From Auxenochlorella pyrenoidosa (Eukaryota; Chlorophyta; Trebouxiophyceae; Chlorellales; Chlorellaceae), in assembly GCA_001430745.1 (NCBI GenBank), contig KQ481977.1, positions 85,546 through 110,241 on the forward strand: DNA of 24,696 nucleotides. The letters run 5' to 3'. This document shows, in pieces, positions 10,201 through 20,501 of the stretch. The notes under the pieces are model-generated. The model was not told the DNA's origin. It did no database searches and saw nothing but the letters and a program-made list of their open reading frames with translations. Positions within the stretch are counted from its first letter, which is position 1, and every line of letters starts with the position of its first letter. Made by a program: the position numbers and the translations under genes.

Positions 10201-13095
10201 GTCGTCCACCTCGGCCTGCGGGCAGTGGCAGGACCGGGGTGCACAGGCGCTGAACATGTGCAAGGCGCGGCACAGGCGAGCGCAGGCATGCCATGCACCT
10301 TTGCTGGCTGGCGAGCGTGGGAGCGCCAAAACGGGGTGGGGGGGACGGCTGGAGGGTGGGTCCGTCCCGGCATTGGGCGCAGCCTGCTCGACAAAAACAG
10401 CAGCCGGAGCCGCTTGGCCAGCAGCTCCTCGCACCCACACACTGGGCAGCGGGCACAGCGCCCAAGCAGCGGGCGCAGCACCCACAAGCAGCGGCTGTGG
10501 CACCCACAAGCAGCGGCAGCGGGCACAGCACCCACAAGCAGCGCCCACAAGCAGTGTGCACAGCACCCACCTGCACCACGCTCTCGTTTGCCACCCGCCC
10601 CTTGGCCTTGCGCAGCGCAGCGGCGGCGGCCGCGGGGCCCGCCCCCGAGAGCAGCAGCCAGCGCGGCGACTCCGGGAGCCCCGCCATGCCTGCTCCAGCG
10701 GCGGGCGTGGGTGCAAACAAGCGGCGGGGTGAGACCAGGTCAAACTTGCAGACCGGTGGTAGCCAAGAAAGTTGGTCGGGGCTTCCGGCCACTGCCGCTG
10801 GCAGGCCTGCTGTCAGCCCCTCCTTCCCCAGGGCCCTTCCTGCCTGGCTGGCTGCTGTCCAGCTGCGCCCAGGCCTCACCTACAGCACCAGGCGTGGCAG
10901 TCAGACTCACCAAGCGCCCCTGAACAGCCCGCCCCTGCCCTGCCCTCCCGGCCGGCCCCACACGTACCCACAGCTAGTAGGACTGCGGGGGCTGCAGCCA
11001 GCCCATACATCCAGCGCCAGCCCCCCACTTGCTCCACAAAAGCGTACGAGGCAGCGTAACTGCAGGCAAGGCAGGCGGAGAAGGCAAAGTGATTTCAGGC
11101 AAGGCAGGCAGAGGAGGCGGCTTAACTGCTGGCAAGGCAGGCGGAGGAGGCTGTGTGAATGCATGTAAAGCAGGCAGAGGAGGCGGCATGGCTGCAGGCG
11201 AGGCAGGCATAGAAGGTGGCGTGACTGCTGGCGAGGTGCCAGCCAGAGGCTGCACCCCGCAACACTGCACGGGCGGGCGATTCCGCCATGCCAGTCTCGC
11301 AGCAATAGCGGGATGTGTTGGCATCACTCCTGGTGGCGCCGAGGCAAGAAGAGGGGGCCCTCGGGTGGGTGCCCTCGAAAGCCGCCTCCGCGCCCCCACA
11401 CACACGACCCGCGGCCCCCGCTGCCAGCTGCACCGGCCCTCACCCTGCCAGGATGCCGCCAACAATGAAGGCCTCCTTCAGGCTGATCAGCAGACCGCGC
11501 ACACGGGCCGGGCTGGTCTCTGCAGCAGGGGATGGGTGGCAGGGCTTGGCGGGGAGGGGACTGGGCTGCCCAGGAGACCCACCTGGCTGCAGAGAGAGCA
11601 GAGGCATCCGCCCGCAGGCTGCTCGCACCCCCTCCCCTCACCTGCAATGTAGGCAGGCGCGGCATGCATCGCAAAGCCGATGCCCACGCCATACAGCAGC
11701 CGGCCCGCCAGCACGACAGGCAGGCCCGGCGCGAGCGCCACCACAAGAGACCCAACGCCTGCAGAGCGGCACCCGCGGCGCGGGTTAGCGGCTCAGGGAG
11801 GCACTGACGATGCGGGAGCCCCTGAGACGAGGCTGCGGCTGTTGTGCGGGGTGCATGCAAGCGCCTGCAGCAGGGTCCAACCCGGCAAAGGGCACCGACG
11901 TGCCCTCTGGTGCCGCGGCACCGCCCGCCTGTGATATACAGCTGTGGCGGCACACCCAGCGGTGCTGCCGGGGCGCTGGGAACAACTGGACGGCGCGCCA
12001 AACAGCACCATACATTGAGGGCGCACCGTACAGCCCCGAGGCCAGCAGCAGCTCCTTTCTCCGGCCGAGCTTGTCGCCATACAGCAGGGCACCGCCTGCA
12101 CAGCGGCCAGCACAGCCAGCACACACAGTGAGGTCAGAACACACACAGCCAGCACACACGGTCAAGTCAGAAAGGTGGTTAAAACAAGGTGAAGCAAGCG
12201 ACAAATCAAGGAGGCCGACCGATCAACGAGGGGGGGCCCACACAGCGGCCAGCGCAGCCAGCACACAGACGTGCTTGCCTGTGGCACGACGAAAAACGGC
12301 GGCAGAGCGGGTGGGCCGTGCAGCGGCACAAAGGCAGCCAAGGAAACCGCCATCACAGCAGCCGTCCACCCCATACGCGCACCCGTGGCAGCGGCAGGCA
12401 GCCCACCTGAGCCCAGCAGCGCCCCCGCCAGCGACAGCGACACAACCAGGCCCTGCTGTGCTGCGTTGAGGCCGTACCAGTCGGTGCCCGCTGTCGCAGC
12501 GCTCGTCATGGAGACAAGAGCACCAGAGGTGGCTCCTGCAGGGTCGGGCAGAGGGCGGCAGATCGGGGGGCTGGGCGGCGAGGGCTGGGGGGTGCCGGCA
12601 CGGTTGGCGCGGCGCCGGGAGGGCCGGCAGAGTGCGAGGGGGACCATTGTCGCGGCACCCACATGCACCCCACCTGCTCTCCTCACCAATATCATATCCA
12701 AACAGGAGCCCCCCCACGGCTGGGAACAGGAACAGCAGGGCAGTCATCAGCCAGTCCACGGGCTCATCATCATGGCTGGGGGGCTGGCCGGGGGCGCCCC
12801 CTGCGGCCTGGCGGGGGCGGCGCGCGCCGACAGGCGCCAGCAGCGGCGCTGCCTCCACCTCCAGTGTCTTGCGGGCCTGTCAGATCAATGAGAAAGAGAG
12901 CGCGCGAGCTCAGAAGGCCTGCGCATGCATGCAAGCGGCCCGGAGGCGCCCATCAGGCAGCACGAGGCACGCATGGCCGAAGCGTCTCACCTCGCCCCGT
13001 CCCTGGGTGCCCGCCTCGTCATCTGGGGAGGCATGCCTGCTGTGCCTGCCAAACCGCGATGGCGAGCGGTTCCGCTGGTGCGGATACGAAGCCAT
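7207..13095 (-). CDS. MFS sugar/H+ symporter, vacuolar glucose transporter / xylose-symporter-like
   Basis: Sixteen exons (minus): 12991-13095, 12687-12876, 12407-12535, 12027-12095, 11642-11758, 11444-11519, 10968-11059, 10571-10689, 10143-10215, 9810-9917, 9415-9504, 9078-9178, 8317-8456, 7835-7932, 7540-7613, 7207-7311. Every junction keeps frame; total 561 residues, normal for a 12-helix sugar porter. Signatures: GGLLFGYDIG (90-99), GDKLGRRK (148-155), PAYIAETSPARVRG, LPESPRWLL (264 on), FQQITGQPSVLYYA (346-359), DSWGRRPLLL (397 on), SFGPISWLLCGEVFP, PETKGKTLEEIE (524 on). The QPSVLYYA motif and ATSGALVS after helix 1 fit the VGT1 / plastid-xylose-symporter-like branch better than plasma-membrane STP/HUP carriers, so an internal membrane is plausible. 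The N-terminal 60 residues are Arg/Pro-rich. Exons 1-2 are joined by GAG/GTGAGA; the start is the ATG at 13093-13095. Confidence 0.93.
8457..9077 (-). repeat. Sugar transporter intron 12: tandem copies of both exon edges
   Basis: The 3' end of exon 12 with its donor (codons LSLLLLGTTQ, then GTG) is repeated at about 8967-9000 (offset 111 bp, essentially identical over the exon part) and again, more decayed, at about 8860-8890. At the other edge, the start of exon 13 (codons LGSLPVPS) is echoed at 8526, 8604 and 8682 (offsets 92, 78, 78 bp); the 8682 copy still carries a full CTGCAG acceptor at 8705-8710. The two 78-bp units at about 8515-8670 are nearly identical to each other. Confidence 0.8.
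9183..9217 (+). repeat. (GTG)n trinucleotide repeat
   Basis: About 11 to 12 GTG units. On the coding strand this is a CAC run ending directly at the exon 12 acceptor (CACCTGCAG), so it serves as the pyrimidine/C-rich tract of that acceptor in sugar transporter intron 11. Confidence 0.95.
9930..10070. repeat. Imperfect GC-rich tandem repeat in sugar transporter intron 9
   Basis: Units built on GGCGGCGGGTGGGCGGGGC and GGGGCATGG...GGCTGGCAG recur two to three times just upstream, in the coding sense, of exon 10. No exon sequence is recognisable in these units, unlike several other introns of this gene. Confidence 0.6.
10448..10575 (-). repeat. Reiterated donor-region repeat after sugar transporter exon 8
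   Basis: On the minus strand the intron begins GTGGGTGCTG right after exon 8 (10571). Variants of TGTGGGTGCTG...CCGCTGCT then recur about five times over the next 120 bp. Each unit therefore re-presents a GTGGGTG donor-like sequence. Confidence 0.7.
11060..11235 (-). repeat. 33-bp tandem repeat built on the exon 7 acceptor
   Basis: About five imperfect units of 33 bp lie directly upstream, in the coding sense, of sugar transporter exon 7. The acceptor and first exon bases (GCAG then TTACGCTGCC) reappear in the units as GCAGTTAAGCCGCC, GCAGTCACGCCACC, GCAGCCATGCCGCC and more diverged forms. Each unit also carries a CTCCGCCTGCCTTGCC-like pyrimidine-rich stretch, so each resembles a complete 3' splice site. 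Confidence 0.75.
12096..12275 (-). repeat. Duplicated acceptor-proximal segment in sugar transporter intron 3
   Basis: The roughly 30 bp directly upstream of exon 4 (plus strand CAGCGGCCAGCACAGCCAGC plus ACACA) recur at about 12243-12272 with one or two changes. A further shorter CAGCCAGCACACA copy lies at about 12146. Here the copies contain the intron side of the acceptor only. Confidence 0.7.
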
Positions 13096-13679
13096 TGAGG
13101 CGGCCCTGCTGCTGGTTGGGCGGCGGCTGCCGTGCGGGCGGCAGCTGGCGGGCGCGGCAGCGCCTGGTGGCGGGGGTGCTCTGGCCCTGTGAGCGGGAAT
13201 TGTAGGGAAGATGTGGCTGGCAGGCCACAGGCAGAAGAGACTCTAGCTGCAAGCAACCCAGCTGGCTGCCGACAGTCGAGGGAGCCATAGTTCGCAGGCT
13301 GCGCCATCTGACTCACCTTGGCAATACCTGTAGACGGATCGCGGTCCTTCTGCTTGTTTGCGCCCCCGCAACAGCCAGCGCGCAGCCTCCTCCGCTCGGC
13401 GCTGCGCTAAAGGCGCCCCTCAACAACTCATGCATTGGCGATCAGGGGCTTGTGTCAGCACAGCACGCCGATGACGTTGCGCCTGCACCAAGAAGACCAC
13501 TGCAGGCGCACGGCCGGCGTGCGCAGCGCGGCCTCCTGCCGCACCCGCGTGATGGCTCAGCACACAGTGCTTCCAAGGCAAGACATGCAGCAGCATCACA
13601 GACAGTGCTCTGTAGCACGGCAAGCTGCTCTTGATGGCACAAGGAGTCTTGAGGATTCAGCGCGGAGTCGCCCGTACGC
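13096..13679. promoter_or_regulatory. Divergent intergenic region between sugar transporter and the plus-strand gene
   Basis: 584 bp between the transporter start (minus) and a candidate plus-strand start at 13680. It should contain the promoter(s) and 5' untranslated sequence. A good minus-strand donor (AAG/GTGAGTCAG, at about 13314) and an acceptor-like CACAG at about 13186 would fit a 5'-leader intron of the transporter, but nothing proves this. No TATA box was recognised. Confidence 0.4.
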
Positions 13680-15737
13680 ATGATTGCAGCTGGTGTTGCA
13701 CCAAGGATGCATCACCCCCAGTTTCTGCCGCAACATGACGTCCTGAACGAGCTGTACTTGCTGTTGGGGCAATGGCCATTACAGGAGAACGAAGTGCAGT
13801 ACAGAAAGAGGTCCAGGTATGCATAAATGGGGACCGGTCCTGAGGAGATCACTGGGCCAAGGAACGATACACTTACATGTGAAGGTGGCACTGGAAGTGC
13901 GGCATGGGACAGGGCCGTGAAGCAGTGAGGGTGCATTGCAATTCAAGGGCTAAAACTGGCGCCACTCCGACTGTCATTTGAGGCCGGCGGGCAACGAAAT
14001 CATGGGCATGAGATTGGCAGACAGAGGAAGGAAGACTCTGCAGGGCTTGTAGAGGGTGCTCGACTGCTCGGCATATTTCCAGGTCCGCTCGGCAAGGAAG
14101 GAGAATAATGGGCTCGCAAAGAGAGGAGAAAAGAATGGTATGCCATGGGAGCGATCCTTGTACTATTGAATGGGGGAGACTGGCAGGAAAGCAGTCAGGG
14201 TTGGGATGCAAGGCAGAGGACAGAGACGAGGGATGGTGCCAAAATTGGTGGGCCTGTGTGCGCGGCCAGCGCGGCCAAGAGACCCGATGAGCAAGTCATG
14301 TTCAACGGCCGTTTGCAGGGTGAGAGTTGCGCTTAGGGGGAGCGGCTTGCATGCCGTATCGTCCTCAAGTGTCTAGTGCCTGCGCCTGGAGGTGGAGGCG
14401 TTCAAGATGTGGAGCACCCGAGTGGGGACGCCAGCAGGGAGAGTGGCTGAGCTCACGTGCCAGCTCAAGTCGAGGATGATGATGGTGCTGGCAGGGACTG
14501 CTTCATGGCTCCCTGGACGTGGCCAGATGCGCAGCAGCCAGTGGCAGGCCCATGAAGGCGGCAGACTCTGCATGCCGGGCGAGGTGGGGAAGGGGAGAGA
14601 GAGGTCAGCGAGTGGACCAAGGTCGGCAACGGCGAAACGACTTGCACGCACAGTCCCTGGTGCATGCCGGCTGAGAATGGCAATTGAGGATCTTTGGGAG
14701 TACATGACTGGTTGCCTTGGGCCGGCACACTCACCGCTGTGCGCGTGCAAGAAGCCCGCGTGCGGGTGCACCTCTGGAGGCATGCATGGGTTGGTGTACT
14801 TGGCGGGCCGGCCGGAGAGGCGCCCAAAGTCTGCTGCACGCAGCCTGCAGGATGGGACGTGGGGGTGTGTGGCTCATGGGCGAGGCCCGGCATGGGAGTT
14901 TACGACCGGTTAGGCAGAGGCGACGCCCTGCGCGGTGGCAGGAAAAAAATCCACCTCCTCTCCCGCCCAACTCTTGCCTGTCATGAAGGTCTTTGGCTTC
15001 CGCGCTCATCTTGCGAGCAGGAGCGGGCTTCCACAGTGTGGAGTCCGCCGAACGCTTGGGCGCGCTGACGCGCCTCTGTACCTCTGCCGCCGCCGTGGTG
15101 CTCACGTTGCGCAACAGCTCTGGCAAGCATGTCGCGGCGGCGCAGAGGGCCATGCGAGGGACGCCGACACCACTGGCGATGAGGCTGTTGGCCAGCGACA
15201 GCATTTGGGGGTCAGGAGACTGCTGGGAGGGTGTATCGAATGCTAGATGTGGATTGGGATGGCGAGACCGATTGTCCGGAACGCGCCTATGAGGTGCGGT
15301 CACGCGTCTCCCCATGCAGGGCGCCAGAGTGGCGGCCGGGCGCCGCACCACTCCCAGATGTCGCTTGCCAGCTGTGATGCTCCATGCCGCTGTGCTCTGC
15401 AGGAGATTGCCAGGGCGATCCGACCCAGCACAGCAGCCAGCAGGTGACGCGCCGATGCATCTGTGTGGCAGCAGCATTGTGCCGTGGCAATGACCCCACG
15501 CTCCCGCGGTTCCCCGCCAGCAGGGCAGCGGCTTGTCCGCCGCTTGAGACTCTGCGTGCGATTGCTACGGAAGAGTTTTGGTTCCTTCTTCTTCAGTTCA
15601 TGCAGAGTGGCAGTCTCGACATTGGTCTTTCAAGCCCCGGCCAAGAGCACAAGATCCTGCGGCATGGCACCAACACTGATTCTGCGCTCAGCATCCAGAC
15701 GGCCACATACCTGCACCCAGCCCACGCCCATCCATGA
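13680..15737 (+). CDS. Probable multi-exon gene, family not recognised
   Basis: I cannot name this gene or give a complete exon chain. The best-supported pieces are: (a) an ATG at 13680 opening about 45 codons with a convincing sequence (FLPQHDVLNELYLLLGQWPL, then QENEVQYRKRS) to a donor at 13816/13817; (b) an open frame from about 14377, after TCTAG, to the stop at 14911-14913, including LEVEAFKMWSTRVG, MAIEDLWEYMTG and CKKPACGC; (c) an open frame from about 15532 to the stop at 15735-15737 with LRAIATEEFWFLLLQFMQSG. A short stretch at 15406-15443 flanked by CTCTGCAG and GTGACG could be another exon. GC is lower than in the neighbouring genes. Minus-strand frames at 14731-15477 are also long, so even the strand is not fully certain. 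Confidence 0.3.
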
Positions 15738-16352
15738 AGCAGCCTGAACATTGAATTGGAAACCATAATACCACTCAATTTACATTGAACATCCACCGCA
15801 ACACAATGTATAAGGTGGATCAGCCGTGCAAGGACCAGCAGAAACGATCCCGCTGCCTGCCCGCCCGCCCGTCCGTCCTCAGCTGGTCTCTTTGGCTGCT
15901 AGTTCCTTGCCACATACCAGCACTAGGAGGTGATTCATAGTGCCAGGGTTCTGGCTCCTCGCCAGGCGTGGCACGCGGTCTGCTGGCATTAACATCAAGA
16001 CACTGCCTGGCACATCCTTCCCGCCCGCCGCCGTTGCCAGGTCGGCATCTTTCGCTTAGACGTTGTTCGCGGCTGTCCGAGTGTGTTTTCCTTGCCCAGG
16101 TAGCCCAATTGATCGCTGGAAACGCTCGCGAGCGCGGGCCTGCAGCAGGGCCTTCCGCCAGGAGCGCGTCCTGGGGCTTTCTTGCGCGGAGCCGGCCGCA
16201 GGCGCGCGGGTGAGCACTCGTTTGCTAAATGGGAGGACGTGACAAGCGGGTCTGTCCCGTGGTGCAGGGGGAAAGACGCCCGGCATGTGGTGCAGCATGT
16301 AGGCTGCCCAGCCCCTGCCCTCCCAGGCTGACCAGAATGTCTTGATCGCAGG
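15738..16352. other. Intergenic / 5' leader region
   Basis: About 615 bp with no recognisable gene. The first 100 bp are moderately AT-rich. A donor-like GTGAGC at about 16210 and a GATCGCAG acceptor at 16344-16351, right before the next start codon, suggest a 5'-leader intron (about 16210-16351) of the following gene. A plus frame at 15968-16213 shows no family features. Confidence 0.4.
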
Positions 16353-17887
16353 ATGGCGCGCTGCCCCGCCCGCTGGGCGGCAGGGGCAGCGGTGGTGCTC
16401 GCCTGCGCTCTCCTGATGCCACGCCTGCCGGCGGCGGCCGCTATGGGCGGCTGCCAGGACGGCGATCTGCAGGCCAAGGATGAGGCGAGCTGCATCAAGT
16501 TCTGCAACGCCAATGCGCCGATAGGCATGATGGCAGTGCCAAGCGTCTACGCAGGTGGGGGCCCAGCGCAGAGGCCAGGACGCAAGGCACTTGCAGCCGA
16601 CACTAAGCTGTCCCCCGCCCACCACCTGCCAGCCTGCTGGCCTCTCAGCCCTGCCCACCTGCGGGGCGAGGCGTCGACGCATATATGGCCTGGCATGTGG
16701 GGCCGGCCTAGCGCTGTAGTTTTGCTGCCACGCGCATGCTGCTGCTCGCACCTTGGCGGTCGAGCCCCAGCCAAGCCCGTGGCCGGCTGTATGCATTTGA
16801 CGTGCACAGATACTTGTCTGCGAGTTGTAGCCTGCATTTGGCTTGCCCTTATCTGGGACTCTGCTGCTTCATTGACAAGCGACAACCGAGGCATGCAAAG
16901 CCTTACAGTACCTCCCGCATGTGTGCTGGGAGCCGTGTTACCACTGACTGAAGCACTCAAATGGAACCGAGGACTGCCACCACCCCTCCCACCCCTGCAG
17001 GCACAGGGCCGCTGCCCTGCTGCAGCTGCAACTTCCAAGTAGCGCCCTCGCCCCCGCCGCCCTCTCCGTCGCCGCCGCCGCCCTCACCCTCGCCGCCGCC
17101 GCTGTCTCCCTCGCCGCCGCCGCCTTCGCCATCGCCCTCCCCGGTGGAAGCTTCGCCGCCCATCGATGCGCCGTCGCCAGAGCTACCGCCGCCAGAGGTG
17201 CCTCCCACAGAGGCGCCGCCGCCCACTGGAGCGTCGCCGCCCGCCGGCACGCCTCGGCCGCCGCTCGAAAAGTGCGCGCAGCCTGCCGCGCCGCGACTTC
17301 CCCCCCTCGCCGCGTCGCTCCTTCCGCATGCTGCTCGCGCGCTCGCCTGGCACTGCTTTTATCTGCGCTAGGCTAGCTTCTATGGGCTTCGCTCGCCTGA
17401 GACCTTACCCTGAAGGCACGCGCACGCTGCCATGCGCACACTCCCGCTGGCAGCCCCCCTTGCAACACACGCGCACCCCACCCCCCACACCCTTTTCCCT
17501 TGAACCCTCCCCAGGTGCGGCCTCACGGCGCCCCCCACTTCATTCCTGGTGGACAGCGAGGACATGTGCTTCACAGAGTGCGAGTACCAATTGGAGGACC
17601 TGCCCAGCGGCACCACCGACAGCCCCCGCATCTTCCCCGCCGACAGCTGGCTGCCCTCTGTCGGCGCCGACTTCAACTCCACTGCCGTCTGCTGCGACTG
17701 CGGCTTCTTGGTGCCCTCGCCGGCGCCCTCGGGGGCCCCCGCGCCAACGGGCCCGCCGGCAGGCTCGCCGGAGCCCACTCCAGAGCCCTCGCCGGAGCCC
17801 ACTCCAGAGCCCACACCGGTGCCCAGCCCAGCGCCCACGCCGGCGCCCACGCCGTCGCCCACCCCCAGCGCCCCGCCAATCGGCTGA
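16353..17887 (+). CDS. Secreted Cys-rich, Ser-Pro-rich (hydroxyproline-rich type) glycoprotein
   Basis: Three exons, 16353-16554, 17001-17271 and 17515-17887, join in frame to 281 residues. Residues 1-30 are a signal peptide (Arg start, AAVVLACALLM core, AAAA end), so the protein enters the secretory route. Two Cys modules follow. The first has C34, C47-x3-C51 and CC-x-C at 74-77. The second has C159, C176-x3-C180 and CC-x-C at 217-220. Each ends in CC-x-C-x-F and is followed by a Pro-rich spacer: SPSPPPP repeats (about 82-115) then PE/PPxE-rich sequence, and at the C-terminus PTPEPSPEPTP repeats. Such SPn and PT spacers are typical of hydroxylated, glycosylated algal wall or matrix proteins; the Cys modules do not match a family I can name. 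Exon 2 could read on past 17271 to a stop at 17369-17371 if the second intron were retained. Confidence 0.7.
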
Positions 17888-18661
17888 GCCCGTGGAAGCG
17901 CCGAGCGAAGTGCGAGCGCCGCCGCGCGGGCAGCATGCCAGCGCTGCACCGGCAGCGCGCGGCCGGCAGGGGGAAGCCTGGATGCTGGGTATGGCCTCGC
18001 GCCGAACAGGCGCGCACGCCCATGATGCGCTGCGCCACCTGGCACAGCCTCCAGTGCTGACGCTCTGCCAACGCTCTGCTCTGCTAGCTGCACGCTGCGC
18101 GCCAGTTGACTAGCAGCAGATGAGCGGCACCTCACCCAACTGCCGGCCTCCCATGACAATCGTGCCTGAGCACTCGACTCTTCCACCCAAGCCTGACCCA
18201 ACCCCGCCCACTCCCATGATCCCTCCATGATTCCCTTGATTATGATTCATGCTCTGTCTTCTCCTTTTGCACCCTTCTGTATATGTCAATATGCTGAATC
18301 GCAGGCGCCTGATGCTGCCATAGTACGCAAGGGCTGTTGCTTAGCAGTGATCACTTAAGAGCCGCCTCGCTCAATGGGATACCACTGCCAAGGTGCGAAC
18401 GTGTTTCTGTTGGAGGCCTGCTCTGATCCTTCAGGAGCCTTTTCTGGTGAAATACCCCGGCGAAACCCTGGAGAGGAGCTTAGACTGGGGAAAACCATGA
18501 GACACATCCACCTGCACTAAGCGAGGCTTGCAGCAGTCGTGTGCTGTGCATGGGTCTTAACGGCGGCGATCTGAGCGCCAGCACCTGAGAGGAGGAGCGG
18601 GCCATCTTTAGCCGCCAGTCTCGCTGCACCCGGGCCGGCAGGTTTTACTGCCGAGGGGACC
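17888..18661. other. 3' untranslated and intergenic sequence
   Basis: 774 bp between the two plus-strand genes. The first 230 bp remain GC-rich; 18225-18300 is distinctly AT-richer and pyrimidine-rich, as expected near a polyadenylation site, though no exact TGTAA was found. No supported gene on either strand. Confidence 0.45.
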
Positions 18662-20501
18662 ATGGCAGAGACGTGTCCGGGAGTGCTTCGGCGCGCAGGG
18701 AGACAGCCCCGGCAGCCTTCCCGGCAACAGCGGGAGGCTGCCGCTACCGTCTCTCCCCCCGCCGCCACTGCCGCCGACGACGACGCACCACACGAAACCC
18801 AGCCGGCCCCCTGCCTGCCAGGCAGCCCAGAGCTGCCATTTCACACGCGGCTCAGCATGCAGAGGGCCGACCAGAACTTGCTCAAGCTCATCCTGCTGGT
18901 GCGAGGTGCAGATGCACAGGGCACTGCCACTGGCCCCGCCTGGGACGCGTTGTCAACAATGGTCCCTGGGAGCAAGCGTGCATGCACACGCTGACCATAA
19001 CCATGACACCCTGAATCGCGATGCACGCAGGCCCTGCACCTCTCCCTGCTGCGCCACTGCTGGGCCGAGGCGGGGTGGCGGGAGCTTGCGTGGCGCACGG
19101 CCACGGTCGCTGCTTTCGCGGGCGACCTGCTTTGGAGCCTGCCGGCGAGGTGGCGCCCCTCCTACCTGCGCTGGCGCGACGCCCTCGCCGCGGCGCTGCG
19201 CTTTGCCTCGTTAACTCCGGGCCTGGGCAGCCGGGCCTTTTGGCGCCAGGTCAACGCCGCCGCGCCGCCGTTGACCGTGGTCAACGCCGGCCCGGCGGCG
19301 CTGGCGCTGCATGCTGGGCGTCTGGTCATCGCCTCCAGGGCTGTCCCCCTTGTCATGGGAGTTGTGGCGCTGCGCACCAGCCTGTGGTGAGGGGCACAGA
19401 CCGCCGCCAGGGCCGCACACGCCCCGCCGCTCCTTCCACAGGGTTTGCGTGGCCGAGCATGCCGGTCGGAGCGGCTGCTCATTTCACACTAACCCGATCT
19501 GCTTGATGCGAGCCAAGATCTGGCAGGGCCGCGCCAAGTGTCTCATCGCTGGCCCCCGCTGCGCCATGCCCGCAGGTGCAGCCTGCTGGCGCAGGCGGGC
19601 GCGGCAGGCAGCGCCCTCTGGCACGCCCGCGCCGGCTGCGCCGGGCCCCTGCTGTCGCACCCCGGCGTGCAGGCGCGCACGCGCAGGCTGTACCGCCTGC
19701 TCAGCGCGGCCAGCGTGGGCCTGCCGCTGCCGCTGGCGCCGCTTGCGACGCCAGACCCTCTGGCCGAGTGCGCCACCATCATCTCCTTCCTCCAGGTGTG
19801 CTGCTTCTGCTGTCATGCTGCTGCTGTTGGTGCTGCTGCTGCTGCTGTCATGCGCGACCGTCATCTCCTTCCTCCAGGTGCGCTGCCGCTTCTGCTGCTG
19901 CTGCCACTGCTGTCAGTGGTGGTGCTGCTTCTGCTGCCGCTGCTGCCATGCTGCTGCCGCTGCTTCTGCTGTCATGCTGCTGCGGCGGCGGCTGCCGCTG
20001 CTGGCGGTGGTGCTGCTGTCATGCTCTGCTGCTGCTGCTGCTGTCACGCTGTGGTCTGCATGAACAGCTGGGGTGTGCCAGCGGGTCCGAGGGAAGTCAA
20101 TTGTTTTTCAAACAAAAAATGGCAGAAGAGGGGCCGTGGGGCAGTTTCGCAGCATCCCGGCAGCGGGGCCACAGGCGGGAGGCCGGCCCCCATCCTGTCA
20201 GGACGGGCCCGTGTCTCACTGGGCTTGCATTGACCCCCCCGGCCAGGTCCTGGCCTTCCTGCTGCCAGCGCTGGTGGAGGCGGGCCTGACGGCGCGGCTG
20301 TGCGCGGCGCACCAGGCGGAGCGCGCTGGTGCGGGGCTGCCACCCGAGCGCGGCGCGCGCTGCGCCGCCTACGCCGCGCTCCACGCCTTCTACTGCGGCG
20401 CACCGGGCCTGCCGCTGGGCGCGCTGGCCTGGCCCGCGGTGGCGGTGGCCTGGGACTGGCCCGCCTTCCTGCACGCCCACGCCTCCAGCCCGCCGGCGTG
20501 A
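18662..20501 (+). CDS. Multi-spanning membrane protein, family not recognised
   Basis: Four exons, 18662-18898, 19031-19386, 19576-19795 and 20247-20501, join in frame to 355 residues; the stop is TGA at 20499. The start lies in a strong context (GACC ATG G). The first 60 residues are Arg/Gln/Pro/Ala-rich and end in a small acidic patch, possibly a transit peptide or cytosolic tail. Later come hydrophobic stretches likely to span the membrane: TATVAAFAGDLLWSL, LVIASRAVPLVMGVVAL, LLSAASVGLPLPLAPLA, and ISFLQVLAFLLPALVEAGL across the exon 3-4 junction, plus a Trp/Ala-rich segment near the C-terminus (LGALAWPAVAVAWDWPAFL). Between them are Arg/Trp-rich loops. No catalytic motif is visible. It resembles the lineage-specific membrane proteins common in green algae; no function is proposed. 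Confidence 0.6.
19796..20055 (+). repeat. CTG-rich imperfect repeat with a copy of the exon 3 donor
   Basis: Intron 3 of the membrane-protein gene opens with about 260 bp dominated by CTG, CTT and CCG triplets. At 19862-19880 the end of exon 3 and its donor (ATCTCCTTCCTCCAG then GTGCGC) reappear 82 bp after the true junction at 19795. Splicing at this second donor would add 82 nt and shift the frame. Confidence 0.8.

Noticed and set aside
8768..10743. Minus-strand open frames of 424 and 440 codons as single genes
   Set aside because: They read through several sugar transporter introns. Only the parts matching exons carry transporter motifs; the rest is low-complexity intron translation.
14731..15477. 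Minus-strand 248-codon frame with SLANSLIASGVGVPRMALCA
   Set aside because: It reads plausibly for about 80 codons, but its flanks are low-quality and the plus strand has a better start and more pieces. Kept only as a caveat on strand.
15780..15784. Minus-strand TGTAA as a polyadenylation signal
   Set aside because: No minus-strand gene lies just upstream of it; the next gene to the right is on the plus strand.
17166..18113. 315-codon plus frame overlapping the Cys-rich glycoprotein
   Set aside because: Out of frame with the Cys modules and very Arg/Pro-rich, as expected for a shifted reading of CCG-rich repeats.
19311..20289. Long plus frames across the CTG-rich region
   Set aside because: Cys/Leu-rich translation of CTG repeats inside an intron; the exon 3 to exon 4 join keeps frame without it.
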